Assembly: GCA_947493255.1 (NCBI GenBank)
Contig: CANLQK010000004.1
Span: 248,001 to 312,000, forward strand
Origin: an uncultured Paracoccaceae bacterium
Lineage (GTDB): Bacteria; Pseudomonadota; Alphaproteobacteria; Rhodobacterales; Rhodobacteraceae
Reading direction: 5' to 3'
Length of the DNA stretch: 64,000 bases
Below are positions 8,313 through 17,642 of the stretch, piece after piece. The translations under genes and the position numbers were made by a program. Positions within the stretch are counted from its first letter, which is position 1. Each line of letters opens with the position of its first letter. Below the pieces are notes generated by a model. That model searched no databases, was not told the origin of the DNA, and saw only the letters and a program-made list of their open reading frames with translations.

Positions 8313-8354
8313 ATGAAGAGCATTTGCACCATCTGCATTATTATTACCTGCTGA
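8313..8354 (+). CDS. Putative Ile/Cys/Thr-rich leader peptide MKSICTICIIITC
   Basis: A 13-codon ORF, ATG at 8313 and TGA at 8352-8354, with five Ile, three Cys and two Thr codons among 13. AGGAAG (8302-8307) is a clear ribosome binding site five bases before the ATG. The next genes are cysS (cysteinyl-tRNA synthetase) and cimA (citramalate synthase, first step of isoleucine synthesis), so the peptide is rich in exactly the residues the operon handles. This is the logic of ribosome-mediated attenuation peptides such as those of thr and ilv operons. The ORF is read directly; the regulatory role is inferred. Confidence 0.7.
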   Translation: MKSICTICIIITC

Positions 8355-8361
8355 CATCTGT

Positions 8362-8450
8362 CGCGGGCCGCTCTTTCACGTTTCTTCTGATCCCTGAACT
8401 TGCTAAGCCCGCGGGCGAATTGTTTGCAAATAACCTGTGCACTGGCGCAG
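8362..8450 (+). promoter_or_regulatory. Structured leader between the peptide ORF and cysS
   Basis: CGCGGGC at 8362-8368 is the exact complement of GCCCGCG at 8407-8413. The 5' arm starts eight bases after the leader stop codon, within reach of a ribosome stalled on the last Cys codon (8349-8351). A second hairpin, CTGTGC (8435-8440) with GCGCAG (8445-8450), stands just before the cysS ribosome binding site AAGGCGAG (8457-8464). No T-run follows the long stem, so a classical intrinsic terminator is not evident. Confidence 0.5.
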
Positions 8451-8469
8451 CGTATCAAGGCGAGACAAC

Positions 8470-9918
8470 ATGACGATCAAATTGTACAATACCAAGGTCC
8501 GCAAAAAGGTCGATTTCGAACCGATCGACCCAAATAACGTGCGCATGTACGTTTGCGGGCCCACGGTTTACGACCGCGCCCACCTAGGAAACGCGCGGCC
8601 CGTAATCGTGTTTGACACGTTGTTTCGTTTGCTCCGCCATACCTATGGTGCCGATCACGTCACCTACGTGCGCAATTTCACCGACGTGGACGACAAGATC
8701 AACGCCACAGCCTTGGCGCGCCAACAGGCTGGCGCCGCTGGAACGTTGGAAGACCTGATTAACGAGCGATCCAATGAAACCATCAGTTGGTACCTGGAAG
8801 ACATGGGCGCAGTTGGCGCGATGGAACCCAACGCCGCCCCGCGCGCCACAGACTACATCGCTGAAATGATCGCGATGATCGAAAACCTTATCGAAAAAGA
8901 CCACGCCTATGCTGCAGAAGGCCATGCGTTGTTCCGAGTTCGGTCCTATCAAGACTACGGCGCGTTGTCTGGCCGGTCTGTTGACGACATGATCGCAGGT
9001 GCACGGGTCGAAGTCGCACCATTTAAAGAAGACCCAATGGATTTCGTCCTTTGGAAACCGTCCACAGACGACCAACCCGGCTGGGATAGCCCATGGGGCC
9101 GAGGCCGTCCGGGGTGGCACATTGAATGCTCAGCAATGGCGCTTGATTTGTTGGGCGAAGAATTTGACATCCACGGCGGCGGCAACGATCTGCAATTCCC
9201 GCACCACGAAAACGAAATCGCACAATCCACTTGCTGCGGCCACGGGTTTGCAAACGTCTGGATGCACAACGAGATGCTTCAGGTCGAGGGCAAGAAGATG
9301 TCCAAATCCTTGGGTAACTTCTTCACAGTGCGCGACTTGCTGGACCAAGGCGTCCCCGGCGAAGTCATCCGTCTGGTGTTCCTTCTGACCCATTATCGCA
9401 AGCCAATGGATTGGACCGAGGCAAAACGCGGCGAGGCAGAAAAGATGTTAGCGGACTGGGTGTCGGTGCTTCAAAAGCACGGCTATTCACCCAAGACAAT
9501 CGAAGGCCTCAAAGCGTCAGGTGACTGGGTCGCTGATGCGGAATTCATCGGGGTGCTCAGCAATGATCTGAACACGTCTGGCGCGATTTCCCGAATGCAT
9601 GTTCTTGCAAAGGCAAAGACAGCGGCAGGATTGGTGCCTTTGGCCCATGCGCTAGAAACGCTGGGCTTGGTCACCGACTGGTCTGTCCTCGAAACCGCTG
9701 CAAACCAAGACGATGATATGCCTGACTGGGCCACTAGCGTGATCGACCGCCTGATTGTCGAACGCGGCAATGCGCGCGATGCAAAAGATTGGGGCGAAGC
9801 AGACCGCTTGCGCGATCTTCTGAACGCAGCAGGTGTGCAAGTCACTGATGTTGCCGGAACCGCGACTTGGGTGCCCGGGCCAAACTTTGATCCAAGCGTG
9901 TTGGAGGGATTGAAATGA
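8470..9918 (+). CDS. cysS: Cysteinyl-tRNA synthetase
   Basis: A 482-residue class I aminoacyl-tRNA synthetase that charges tRNA-Cys. Seen are the zinc-ligand cysteine in YVCGPTVYD, the HIGH equivalent HLGN, the [10 protein letters not shown] and [18 protein letters not shown] segments that hold the other zinc ligands, and [10 protein letters not shown] chose ATG 8470 (MTIKLYNT) over the in-frame GTG at 8437 because AAGGCGAG precedes it and family members start there. It overlaps cimA by four bases (ATGA) and is preceded by a leader ORF rich in Cys and Ile codons. Confidence 0.97.
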   Translation: MTIKLYNTKVRKKVDFEPIDPNNVRMYVCGPTVYDRAHLGNARPVIVFDTLFRLLRHTYGADHVTYVRNFTDVDDKINATALARQQAGAAGTLEDLINERSNETISWYLEDMGAVGAMEPNAAPRATDYIAEMIAMIENLIEKDHAYAAEGHALFRVRSYQDYGALSGRSVDDMIAGARVEVAPFKEDPMDFVLWKPSTDDQPGWDSPWGRGRPGWHIECSAMALDLLGEEFDIHGGGNDLQFPHHENEIAQSTCCGHGFANVWMHNEMLQVEGKKMSKSLGNFFTVRDLLDQGVPGEVIRLVFLLTHYRKPMDWTEAKRGEAEKMLADWVSVLQKHGYSPKTIEGLKASGDWVADAEFIGVLSNDLNTSGAISRMHVLAKAKTAAGLVPLAHALETLGLVTDWSVLETAANQDDDMPDWATSVIDRLIVERGNARDAKDWGEADRLRDLLNAAGVQVTDVAGTATWVPGPNFDPSVLEGLK

Positions 9919-11543
9919 AAGAACGTCTTTTCCTCTATGACACCACTCTAAGGGATGGCCAGCAAACCCAAGGTGTCCAATTCTCAACCGAAGAAAAGCA
10001 CCAAGTCTGCGCGGTGCTTGATGATCTTGGCGTTGATTACATCGAAGGGGGTTGGCCCGGTGCCAACCCAACGGACAGCGAATTTTTCGAAAGCGCCCCG
10101 AAAACCCGTGCCACCATGACCGCCTTTGGCATGACCAAACGGGCAGGGCGTTCGGCTGACAATGATGACGTTTTGGCGGCTGTCATGAACGCGGGAACTC
10201 CGGCGGTTTGTCTTGTAGGGAAGACACATGATTTTCACGTGACCACCGCGCTGGGTATTTCGCTTGATGAGAATATTGAAAACATCGAAGCGTCCATCAA
10301 ACATATCGTCGCAAATGGGCGCGAAGCGTTGTTTGACGCCGAACACTATTTCGATGGTCTGAAATCCAACCATGACTACACCCTGCGTGCTGCCAAAGCC
10401 GCTTACGATGCTGGCGCGCGGTGGGTCGTGTTGTGCGACACCAACGGCGGTGCGCTGCCTCATGACGTGCGGGCAGGTGTTACTGCCCTGATCAAGGCAG
10501 GCGTACCGGGCGATCACATCGGCATCCACACCCACAATGACACCGAAAATGCCGTCGCCAACTCCCTCGTGGCGGTTGCCGCCGGTGCGCGTCAGGTTCA
10601 GGGTACGCTCAACGGGTTGGGCGAACGCTGCGGCAACGCTAACCTGACAACCCTGATCCCAACACTGGCGCTCAAAGAACCCTTTGCCAGCCAGTTTGAA
10701 ACCGGCGTCACCGCTGAGGCCCTTAAAGGTTTGAAAAAAGCATCACGTACCTTGGATGAAATTCTTAACCGCGTGCCACACAAACAGGCGGCATTTGTCG
10801 GTCCATCCGCCTTTGCGCACAAAGCCGGCCTGCACGCCAGCGCCATCGCCAAAGACCCAACAACCTACGAACACATCGAACCATCGCTTGTCGGCAACAG
10901 CCGCATCATTCCCATGTCGAACCAAGCAGGTCAGTCTAACCTGCGCGAACGTTTGTCTGGCATGGGCCTAGAGGTCGCTAAAGGTGACCCCGCACTGCAA
11001 CGCATTCTGGACCGTGTGAAAGAGCGTGAGGCCGCGGGTTATACCTATGACACCGCTCAAGCCTCGTTCGAAGTGCTGGCCCGCGAAGAATTGGGGCTGA
11101 TGCCGGAATTCTTTGAAGTGAAACGTTACCGCGTGTCCATCGAACGGCGCCGCAACAAACGCAACCAAATGGTGTCGTTGTCCGAAGCCGTCGTCGTTGT
11201 GAAGGTCGATGGCGAGAAAAAACTGAGCGTTTCAGAAAGCCTTGGACCGGACGGTTCTGACCAAGGGCCCGTGAATGCCTTAAGCCGCGCGTTGGTCAAG
11301 GACCTTGGCCGTTACGCGGAATATGTCTCCGACATGCGCCTGACCGACTTTAAGGTCCGCATCACCAATGGCGGCACCGAGGCCGTCACACGTGTCATTA
11401 TCGACAGTGAAGACGGGCAGGGAACCGCATGGTCAACCGTCGGGGTCAGCGCCAACATAGTTGATGCGTCCTTCGATGCATTGCTTGATGCTATCCGTTG
11501 GAAGTTGGTCCAAGAAGGTGCCACTGAAAGCCATCGTTCATGA
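9915..11543 (+). CDS. cimA: Citramalate synthase
   Basis: A 542-residue enzyme of the DRE-TIM metallolyase family. It condenses pyruvate and acetyl-CoA to (R)-citramalate, the threonine-independent entry to isoleucine (and 2-oxobutyrate). Evidence: the N-terminal [15 protein letters not shown] with the catalytic Arg-Asp, the metal-binding [35 protein letters not shown], and a C-terminal LeuA dimer/allosteric domain (about residues 390-540). It overlaps cysS and the following gene by four bases each, so translation of all three is probably coupled. Confidence 0.92.
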   Translation: MKERLFLYDTTLRDGQQTQGVQFSTEEKHQVCAVLDDLGVDYIEGGWPGANPTDSEFFESAPKTRATMTAFGMTKRAGRSADNDDVLAAVMNAGTPAVCLVGKTHDFHVTTALGISLDENIENIEASIKHIVANGREALFDAEHYFDGLKSNHDYTLRAAKAAYDAGARWVVLCDTNGGALPHDVRAGVTALIKAGVPGDHIGIHTHNDTENAVANSLVAVAAGARQVQGTLNGLGERCGNANLTTLIPTLALKEPFASQFETGVTAEALKGLKKASRTLDEILNRVPHKQAAFVGPSAFAHKAGLHASAIAKDPTTYEHIEPSLVGNSRIIPMSNQAGQSNLRERLSGMGLEVAKGDPALQRILDRVKEREAAGYTYDTAQASFEVLAREELGLMPEFFEVKRYRVSIERRRNKRNQMVSLSEAVVVVKVDGEKKLSVSESLGPDGSDQGPVNALSRALVKDLGRYAEYVSDMRLTDFKVRITNGGTEAVTRVIIDSEDGQGTAWSTVGVSANIVDASFDALLDAIRWKLVQEGATESHRS

Positions 11544-12313
11544 GCATAAATGCCTGTGCCCAAATCGTAGAACGGGGCGACCCCGATCGTTTCCGCGCTG
11601 CAATGGCCTGTCCACCTGCTGCGCGTGAAATCCTGTTTCCGCTCTATGCTTTTAACGTCGAAGTGTCCCGCGCACCGTGGGTGACCCAAGAACCCATGAT
11701 TGCTGAAATGCGCCTTCAATGGTGGCGCGACGCGCTGGACGAAATTGCGACGGACGCAAAGGTGCGCAGCCACGAGGTGACGACTCCACTGGCCAGTGTT
11801 CTAGATACAGAGGCCGCAGAGGCACTCGATGCGCTGGTGGCAGCGCGCCGCTGGGATGTGTACAAAGACGCCTTCGAGGATGCAGGGCATTTCGTCGACT
11901 ATTTGCGAAACACGGGTGGTGCGCTGATGTGGCAAGCCGCGCGGTTACTTGGTGCACCGAAAGAACACTGTCTCGCCGTCACGAACATTGGGGCCGCAAC
12001 AGCGGTGTCTCGGTACTTGGCCGCTGTAAATGCCCTCGAAGCTTCGGGTCGTATTCCATTGGTGAACGGGACCTATGATGGCATTTCTAGCCTCGCGATG
12101 AACAGCGCGGCTGATGCTGGTTCGGTTCGGAAAATTGCCAAGGCGCTACCGCCACAGGCAAGGCCTGCACTGATGGAGGCATGGATGGCGAAGCCTATAT
12201 TGCTTCAGATCGCCGCCCAGCCTGCGCGTGTTGCGGATGGTGCCGTCGGTCTTAGCCCGTTTCGAGACCGCATCCGTCTTGCGCGGTGGGCCATGACACT
12301 GGGTATGCGTTAG
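11540..12313 (+). CDS. Squalene/phytoene synthase-like protein
   Basis: A 257-residue member of the trans-isoprenyl synthase (head-to-head) fold. CPPAAREILFPLYAFNVEVSRAPW and EMRLQWWRDALDEI match the first conserved region, where an acid-rich motif binds diphosphate. The second aspartate-rich motif of true synthases is not obvious. Similar short proteins (NDUFAF6-like) occur across alphaproteobacteria, and in eukaryotes the relative is a complex I assembly factor. A non-enzymatic role is therefore possible. It overlaps cimA by four bases and meets the convergent MFS gene, sharing four bases. Confidence 0.75.
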   Translation: MSINACAQIVERGDPDRFRAAMACPPAAREILFPLYAFNVEVSRAPWVTQEPMIAEMRLQWWRDALDEIATDAKVRSHEVTTPLASVLDTEAAEALDALVAARRWDVYKDAFEDAGHFVDYLRNTGGALMWQAARLLGAPKEHCLAVTNIGAATAVSRYLAAVNALEASGRIPLVNGTYDGISSLAMNSAADAGSVRKIAKALPPQARPALMEAWMAKPILLQIAAQPARVADGAVGLSPFRDRIRLARWAMTLGMR

Positions 12314-13563
12314 GCGGTTTTACGGGACTTGGCTGTAAGCCAAATGATCGCCCCAGCTGCCAGAACCAAAAACGGTGCCATTGCGAAATTAACCGCGGAC
12401 CAACCTTCAATTGGCACGCCACCTGAACAGTTCATCAATCCACCCGATGCCAGCGACGCCATTGTGACCGATCCGAACACGACCATGTCGTTAAGCCCCT
12501 GAACAACACCACGCTCGGATGCACTGTGCGAAGACGTTAGCAAAGTCGTCGCGCCGATAAATCCAAAGTTCCACCCAAGACCAAGCAAGATCAATGCGGC
12601 GTAAAAGCTGGTCAATGAAGGCTGGTCGGCTTCGGCAAACCCAACGCCGCTCAGCGCGGCAAGGCCAGCAGCGGTCAAGATGACCAAACCAGTCGACATA
12701 ATAGTTTTGACACCATACCGAACGATCAAATGACCTGTGAAAAAGCTAGGGGCGAACATGGCCAATACGTGAGCCGACACAATGTCATTGGCGTGATCTA
12801 GGCTATAGCCGCAGCCCACAACCGCTAAAGGCGTCGACGTCATAACAAGGTTCATCAACGAATAAGCGACAAGCCCCACAATCATCGCAACAAGGATATT
12901 TGGGTCACGGAATAATTCAGCGCGGCTGCGTGCGACTGCTACATTCACAGCCTTTGGTTCATTGCGCGTCCCCTTTGGCAAGTCCAACGCAAGGAACAAC
13001 AGCATACCGATAAGGTTCAACGCCATCACTGCAAGGTATGTGCCCAGAAACGGCACAACGAACGACTCTTCAACGATTTTGTTCAGTTGAGGTCCCAAGA
13101 TCGCAGACAAAAGCCCACCGGCCATAACGTAGGAAATCGCCTTTGGTTTAAACGTGTCAGACGCAGTGTCAGTCGCGGCGAAACGGTAAAAACCTTGGGC
13201 TGACATATAGATACCGGTAAAATAAGACCCGATCAGCAAGGTCATGAATGACCCCACATACAACCCATAGGCCGCAACCGCAGCGCCCAATGCACCTGCG
13301 ATCGCCCCAATAAAGAACCCTGCGCGGCGCCCATGTTTCTGCATGAGTGGTGACAACCACGGGGCCGTGGTCATCGACCCGAAGATGATCAATGAAATCG
13401 GCAGCGTCGCAAAGCAAATGTTGGACGCCAATTGTTTGCCAGCCAATCCGCCCACAACAAAAATCATGGGCATTTGCGCCCCAAGAATTGCTTGGGCGAG
13501 GACCAGAACAGCCACGTTTCGTTTCGCGCGGGCGTCGGATTGGGGAAGTGTTGTATCAGTCAT
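12310..13563 (-). CDS. MFS transporter
   Basis: A 417-residue major facilitator with about 12 membrane segments. PWLSPLMQKHGRRAGFFIGAI fits the conserved loop between helices 2 and 3, and a similar loop (GHLIVRYGVKTIMSTGL) occurs in the second half. Charged residues are few in the helices. I chose ATG 13563; the frame extends to a TTG at 13569. The substrate is unknown. It lies on the same strand as cobB, 66 bp downstream of that gene's stop, so a link to corrin export or uptake is possible but not shown. Confidence 0.82.
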   Translation of the reverse strand: MTDTTLPQSDARAKRNVAVLVLAQAILGAQMPMIFVVGGLAGKQLASNICFATLPISLIIFGSMTTAPWLSPLMQKHGRRAGFFIGAIAGALGAAVAAYGLYVGSFMTLLIGSYFTGIYMSAQGFYRFAATDTASDTFKPKAISYVMAGGLLSAILGPQLNKIVEESFVVPFLGTYLAVMALNLIGMLLFLALDLPKGTRNEPKAVNVAVARSRAELFRDPNILVAMIVGLVAYSLMNLVMTSTPLAVVGCGYSLDHANDIVSAHVLAMFAPSFFTGHLIVRYGVKTIMSTGLVILTAAGLAALSGVGFAEADQPSLTSFYAALILLGLGWNFGFIGATTLLTSSHSASERGVVQGLNDMVVFGSVTMASLASGGLMNCSGGVPIEGWSAVNFAMAPFLVLAAGAIIWLTAKSRKTA

Positions 13564-13629
13564 GCACAATCGCTACGCGCCGCGTGCCGCTAAGGCAATG
13601 GCCCAAATTGTACCCCTCACGCGATTGTT

Positions 13630-14901
13630 TCACACAGGGTCAATGATATGGGCAAAAGATCCTGCCACACGCCCTTCGACCAACCCAATCTGTCCAAGGT
13701 CGTTGCCCTCTGCGTCAGACGCCTCAAATAGGGGCGCGCCATCAGCCGCGACAGTGGTCGCGTAATGAAACTCATGGGCCTTGAATGTCCCTTGCTTCAC
13801 AGCCTCAAGCCCTTCGAGGGTTCGGTATCCTAGGTGGAGTTTTCGATCAGCAAAACTGGTGGTTAACCCCAAAAGACCCGCCATTTTATGTGCAGTCCCA
13901 TCGGCATCAATTAGGGTTTCCCCCAGCGCCATGTACCCACCGCATTCACCATAAATATCAGTGTCTTGCGCTGCATATTTCAGGCTTTGCATGAATGTAA
14001 GGTTGCCGGCTAATCGTGCGGCATGAAGTTCTGGGTATCCCCCAGGCAAAAACACCGCGTCTGCGTCGGGCACAGCTTCATCAGCCAAAGGCGAAAACCA
14101 GTTAATTTGCGTCCCAGCCGCGGTCCAGTCCGCGATTTGGTGAGGGTAAATAAACGAAAACGCGGCATCGCGGGCTACGGAAATCGATGCAGGGCTGCGC
14201 GTACTTGGCCGCGTCGTCGCAGGTGCCAACGTTGGTTCGCGCATCAGTGCTTTCAGATCTGTCAAATCTACGTTGGTTGCAATGACATCCGCTGCTGCGT
14301 CTAAAAACCCGTCCAGATCAGGCATCTCGCCCGCTTGGACCAATCCCAAATGACGTGAAGGGCGCGACAGGTTTGCAGATCGGGGAATACAGGCCAAAAC
14401 CGGAACACCAGTCGTTTTCTTCATCGCACGCATCAACATTGTCCGGTGGCGATCTGACCCCACATTATTCAAAATAACGGCCGCGATGTGCACGCTGTCG
14501 TCAAATCGCGCGAACCCTTGCACCAAAGCCGCAACCGATTGGGACATTGCACCAGCATTCACGACTAAAACCACAGGCAACCCCAATTGGCGGGCCAAAT
14601 CGGCCGTCGCACCTGCACCCTCTGGCGGCGCGCCATCAAACAGGCCCATAGCGCCTTCGATGATCATGTCTGTCTCACCAGTGGCCAAACGGGCAATCCG
14701 GTCTGGTGTCATTGCCCATGCATCAAGGTTCACACAGGGGTGTCCCGTGGCTGCCGCGTGGAAAGCTGGGTCAATATAATCCGGTCCGGATTTTGCAGAC
14801 CGCACTGGATGCCCCGCGTGGCGCAACGCGCGCAATAGGCCAAGGGTGATCGTGGTTTTCCCCGAACCAGAATTAGGCGCCGCAATGATGATACCCCGCA
14901 T
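13630..14901 (-). CDS. cobB: Cobyrinate (hydrogenobyrinate) a,c-diamide synthase
   Basis: A 423-residue glutamine amidotransferase that amidates side chains a and c of the corrin ring. The N-terminal P-loop-like GIIIAAPNSGSGKTTITLGL and SGPDYIDPAFH are diagnostic of CobB/CbiA. The C-terminal class I glutaminase domain carries the nucleophile Cys in DIYGECGGYMALGE and a catalytic His in FKAHEFHYATT. It starts six bases after the cobA stop, so cobA-cobB form an operon. Confidence 0.93.
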   Translation of the reverse strand: MRGIIIAAPNSGSGKTTITLGLLRALRHAGHPVRSAKSGPDYIDPAFHAAATGHPCVNLDAWAMTPDRIARLATGETDMIIEGAMGLFDGAPPEGAGATADLARQLGLPVVLVVNAGAMSQSVAALVQGFARFDDSVHIAAVILNNVGSDRHRTMLMRAMKKTTGVPVLACIPRSANLSRPSRHLGLVQAGEMPDLDGFLDAAADVIATNVDLTDLKALMREPTLAPATTRPSTRSPASISVARDAAFSFIYPHQIADWTAAGTQINWFSPLADEAVPDADAVFLPGGYPELHAARLAGNLTFMQSLKYAAQDTDIYGECGGYMALGETLIDADGTAHKMAGLLGLTTSFADRKLHLGYRTLEGLEAVKQGTFKAHEFHYATTVAADGAPLFEASDAEGNDLGQIGLVEGRVAGSFAHIIDPV

Positions 14902-14907
14902 GTCGGG

Positions 14908-15756
14908 TCAGGCGCTTTCAGCAGGGCGGCCACGACCCAACGGGTCTAGGTTCACAGGGGCTATACCTGCCGCTTGTGCTTGCCAGTTCAACACATCACG
15001 CATGCGGACTGCTTTGCCCACACAAATGATGGCGGGCGGCTCTAGTCCTGCGTCGGCAATGTCGGCTTCAAGATCCACCAATGTTGTCTCAAGGACCTTT
15101 TGGTCTTGCGTCGTTGCCGACGTCACAACGGCGACCGGCTCGGTCGGCGCGCGCCCCGCATCAATCAACTGTTTGGAAATCTGGGCGATGTGTTTCATCC
15201 CCATATAGATCACGATCACCTGTGACCCCCGCGCGATGCCTTCCCAATCCAACGACGACGGCGTGTTGCCCGACTGGTCATGGCCCGTCACAAACGTCAC
15301 CGCTTGGTTCACATCTCGGTGGGTGACGGGAATGCCCGCATAGGCCAATCCGCCAATACCAGCAGAAATGCCCGGAATAATTCGGATCGGGACGCCGTGT
15401 TGCACCAGCGTTTGCGCTTCTTCGCCGCCACGCCCAAAAACAAACGGGTCGCCGCCCTTTAGGCGCAACACCTTTTTGCCAGCCTGGGCCAGCTCTACCA
15501 GATGCAATGAAATATCACGTTGCTTGGCAGACGGTTTCCCGCCGCGTTTGCCCGCATAAATATGTTCCGCATCGGGCGCCCAGTCCAAAATCGCCTCTTG
15601 GACCAAGGCATCATAAATCACCACATCCGCTTGGCGGAGTGCATTTAGGGCGTGAAGCGTCAACAACCCCGGGTCACCAGGGCCAGCGCCACAAAGCCAA
15701 ACCCAACCGGGTTCAAGAACAGGCCAATCAAGGGCGGGAAGGGGCAAATCAGTCAT
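14908..15756 (-). CDS. cobA: Uroporphyrinogen-III C-methyltransferase
   Basis: A 282-residue SAM-dependent methylase making precorrin-2 from uroporphyrinogen III, the branch point to cobalamin and sirohaem. Evidence: the glycine-rich VWLCGAGPGDPGLLTLHA, the proline/glycine loop RLKGGDPFVFGRGGEEA, PGISAGIGGLAYAGIPVTHR and YMGMKH. The open frame runs upstream to 16539, but that part is antisense to cbiD, and ATG 15756 (MTDLPLPAL) fits the family. It is single-domain, with no fused CysG oxidase/chelatase. It is divergent from cbiD with 96 bp between them. Confidence 0.93.
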   Translation of the reverse strand: MTDLPLPALDWPVLEPGWVWLCGAGPGDPGLLTLHALNALRQADVVIYDALVQEAILDWAPDAEHIYAGKRGGKPSAKQRDISLHLVELAQAGKKVLRLKGGDPFVFGRGGEEAQTLVQHGVPIRIIPGISAGIGGLAYAGIPVTHRDVNQAVTFVTGHDQSGNTPSSLDWEGIARGSQVIVIYMGMKHIAQISKQLIDAGRAPTEPVAVVTSATTQDQKVLETTLVDLEADIADAGLEPPAIICVGKAVRMRDVLNWQAQAAGIAPVNLDPLGRGRPAESA

Positions 15757-15852
15757 GCCCCCTTTATGGACCGCTTTGAAAGTGGGCGAAAGCAGCAACG
15801 CGACGCTGATTTGTGGATTGGCGTCATCGGTACCTGCGGCTAAGGTCGCGCC

Positions 15853-16917
15853 ATGACACGCAAACCTGCGACCCAATTGCGCCGTGGCTGGACCACAGGT
15901 GCCTGTGCCACCGCCGCCACCAAGGCCGCGTTGATGGGGTTGTGGGGTGGGGCGCCGTTTCCAAAAGAGGTCCAGATCACCCTCCCAAACGGAGAGACAC
16001 CGACCTTTGAGATAAAAACCAACGCGGTCACGGCCGACACAGCCACCGCTGGTATTATCAAAGATGCAGGTGATGATCCGGACGTGACCCACGGCGCGTT
16101 GATTAAGGTGACCGTTGCAAAATCGGATGGCGGGGTGGTGTTTTGCGCAGGCGAAGGGGTCGGCACGGTCACAAAGGCGGGTCTTCCCATCGGTGTTGGC
16201 GAACCGGCCATCAATCCGGTCCCTCGCGCGATGATGGACGAAGTCGTTGCCGAAATGGCGTCCGAATATGGGCAGCCCCCAGACATTAAAATCACCGTCG
16301 AAGTCGTCAACGGAAAGGCAATCGCGGAAAAAACATGGAACCCTCGACTTGGCATCGTCGGTGGGCTTTCTATTCTTGGGACCACCGGCATCGTGCGTCC
16401 GTTTTCCTGCGCCGCATGGATCGCATCGATACACCGCGGGATCGACGTGGCCCGCGCCGATGGTGCACCCCATGTCGCTGGCTGCACCGGCAACACATCT
16501 GAACGGGTGGTGCAGGGCATGTTCAACCTGCCAGATCACGCAATGTTAGATATGGGCGATTTTGCCGGCGGTATGATCAAATATCTGCGCCGCAATCCGG
16601 TTGATCACGTTACTATTGGGGGCGGCATTGGCAAGTTGACCAAACTGGCCCAAGGCGCGGTCGACCTTCATTCTGGGCGTTCGCAGGTCGACTTTGACAT
16701 ACTGGCAGATTGGATGGATGACGACAGGTTGCGCACTGCCAATACGGCCCTTGAAGCTTTCGAAATTGCTGGCGCTTCATTTGCACAACAGGTCGCCGAC
16801 CGCGCTGTCACCGCCGCATGGGGCATGTTTTCTGACACGCCCCCACAAAAGCTATCGATTGTCGTGATCGACCGTAAAGGATCCGTAATTGCACAGGCCG
16901 AACGGGTTGGGTCATGA
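15853..16917 (+). CDS. cbiD: Cobalt-precorrin-5B C1-methyltransferase (CbiD)
   Basis: A 354-residue enzyme that methylates C-1 with release of acetaldehyde during ring contraction. The N-terminal RRGWTTGACATAATKAALMG and VTLPNGE-like region are family hallmarks, followed by GLSILGTTGIVRPFSCAAW and HVTIGGGIGKLTKLAQGAVD. CbiD is classed with the oxygen-independent pathway, yet aerobic alphaproteobacteria lacking CobF are known to use it. It overlaps cobK by four bases. Confidence 0.92.
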   Translation: MTRKPATQLRRGWTTGACATAATKAALMGLWGGAPFPKEVQITLPNGETPTFEIKTNAVTADTATAGIIKDAGDDPDVTHGALIKVTVAKSDGGVVFCAGEGVGTVTKAGLPIGVGEPAINPVPRAMMDEVVAEMASEYGQPPDIKITVEVVNGKAIAEKTWNPRLGIVGGLSILGTTGIVRPFSCAAWIASIHRGIDVARADGAPHVAGCTGNTSERVVQGMFNLPDHAMLDMGDFAGGMIKYLRRNPVDHVTIGGGIGKLTKLAQGAVDLHSGRSQVDFDILADWMDDDRLRTANTALEAFEIAGASFAQQVADRAVTAAWGMFSDTPPQKLSIVVIDRKGSVIAQAERVGS

Positions 16918-17642
16918 CGCTTTTATTGCTCGCTGGAACCAATGAAGCCAAACAAATCGCATGGGGTCTGACGGACGTTGGCATACCTGTGTTGGCCTCC
17001 CTTGCCGGGGCAACCCGCCACCCCGAACCGCTTCCTGTTCCGACCCGAATTGGTGGGTTTGGCGGCGAAGATGGGTTCCGCCAAGAGGTGTCGTCCCGAG
17101 GGATCACCGCCGTCCTTGACGCAACCCACCCCTTTGCAGCCGATATTTCTAACCGGACCGCCCGAATTTGCGCCGAACTCGGCCTCCCATATGGTCAGGT
17201 CGTCCGCGCGCCTTGGACACCTGAATTTGGTGATAACTGGATTAACATCAGCACACCCGAGGCTGCACAAAAACACCTCCCGTTGGATGCTGTCGTGTTT
17301 CTGGCAACGGGGCGCCAAACCCTTGGGCAGTATTGCAACCTTGAAGGGCGCAAACTGTTGGTGCGGGTTATCGATCCACCCACCGCGCCACTGCCGTTCG
17401 AGGGTGGCGAATTCATCATCGGCCGCCCCCCATTTTCTGTGGAGAATGAGGTTGCGTTGTTCCGATCCCTTGGCGTAACCCATCTGGTGGTCAAAAACGC
17501 TGGTGGGTCTGGGGGGCGTGCAAAGCTTGATGCAGCGCGCCTACTTGGTCTTCCCGTTTTGCTGATACAGCGCCCCCCCAATCCGGACGTGCGTCAGTTC
17601 ACAACGGCCCAAGAGGCGGTGTCATGGGCGACGAAGCTATGA
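16914..17642 (+). CDS. cobK: Precorrin-6A reductase
   Basis: A 242-residue NADPH-dependent reductase of the corrin ring (CobK/CbiJ). The N-terminal TLLLLAGTNEAKQIAWGL is the usual dinucleotide-binding start. VLDATHPFAADISNRTARIC, VFLATGRQTLGQY and VTHLVVKNAGGSGGRAKLDAARLLGLPVLLI match family motifs. It sits between cbiD (four-base overlap) and a DNA glycosylase gene, whose start overlaps its end by 19 bases. Confidence 0.9.
   Translation: MTLLLLAGTNEAKQIAWGLTDVGIPVLASLAGATRHPEPLPVPTRIGGFGGEDGFRQEVSSRGITAVLDATHPFAADISNRTARICAELGLPYGQVVRAPWTPEFGDNWINISTPEAAQKHLPLDAVVFLATGRQTLGQYCNLEGRKLLVRVIDPPTAPLPFEGGEFIIGRPPFSVENEVALFRSLGVTHLVVKNAGGSGGRAKLDAARLLGLPVLLIQRPPNPDVRQFTTAQEAVSWATKL

Noticed and set aside
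15757-15852. Cobalamin riboswitch between cobA and cbiD
   Set aside because: Only 96 bp are available and no B12-box-like element is seen.
15757-16539. N-terminal extension of the cobA reading frame
   Set aside because: It is antisense to cbiD, which has clear family motifs; cobA starts at 15756.
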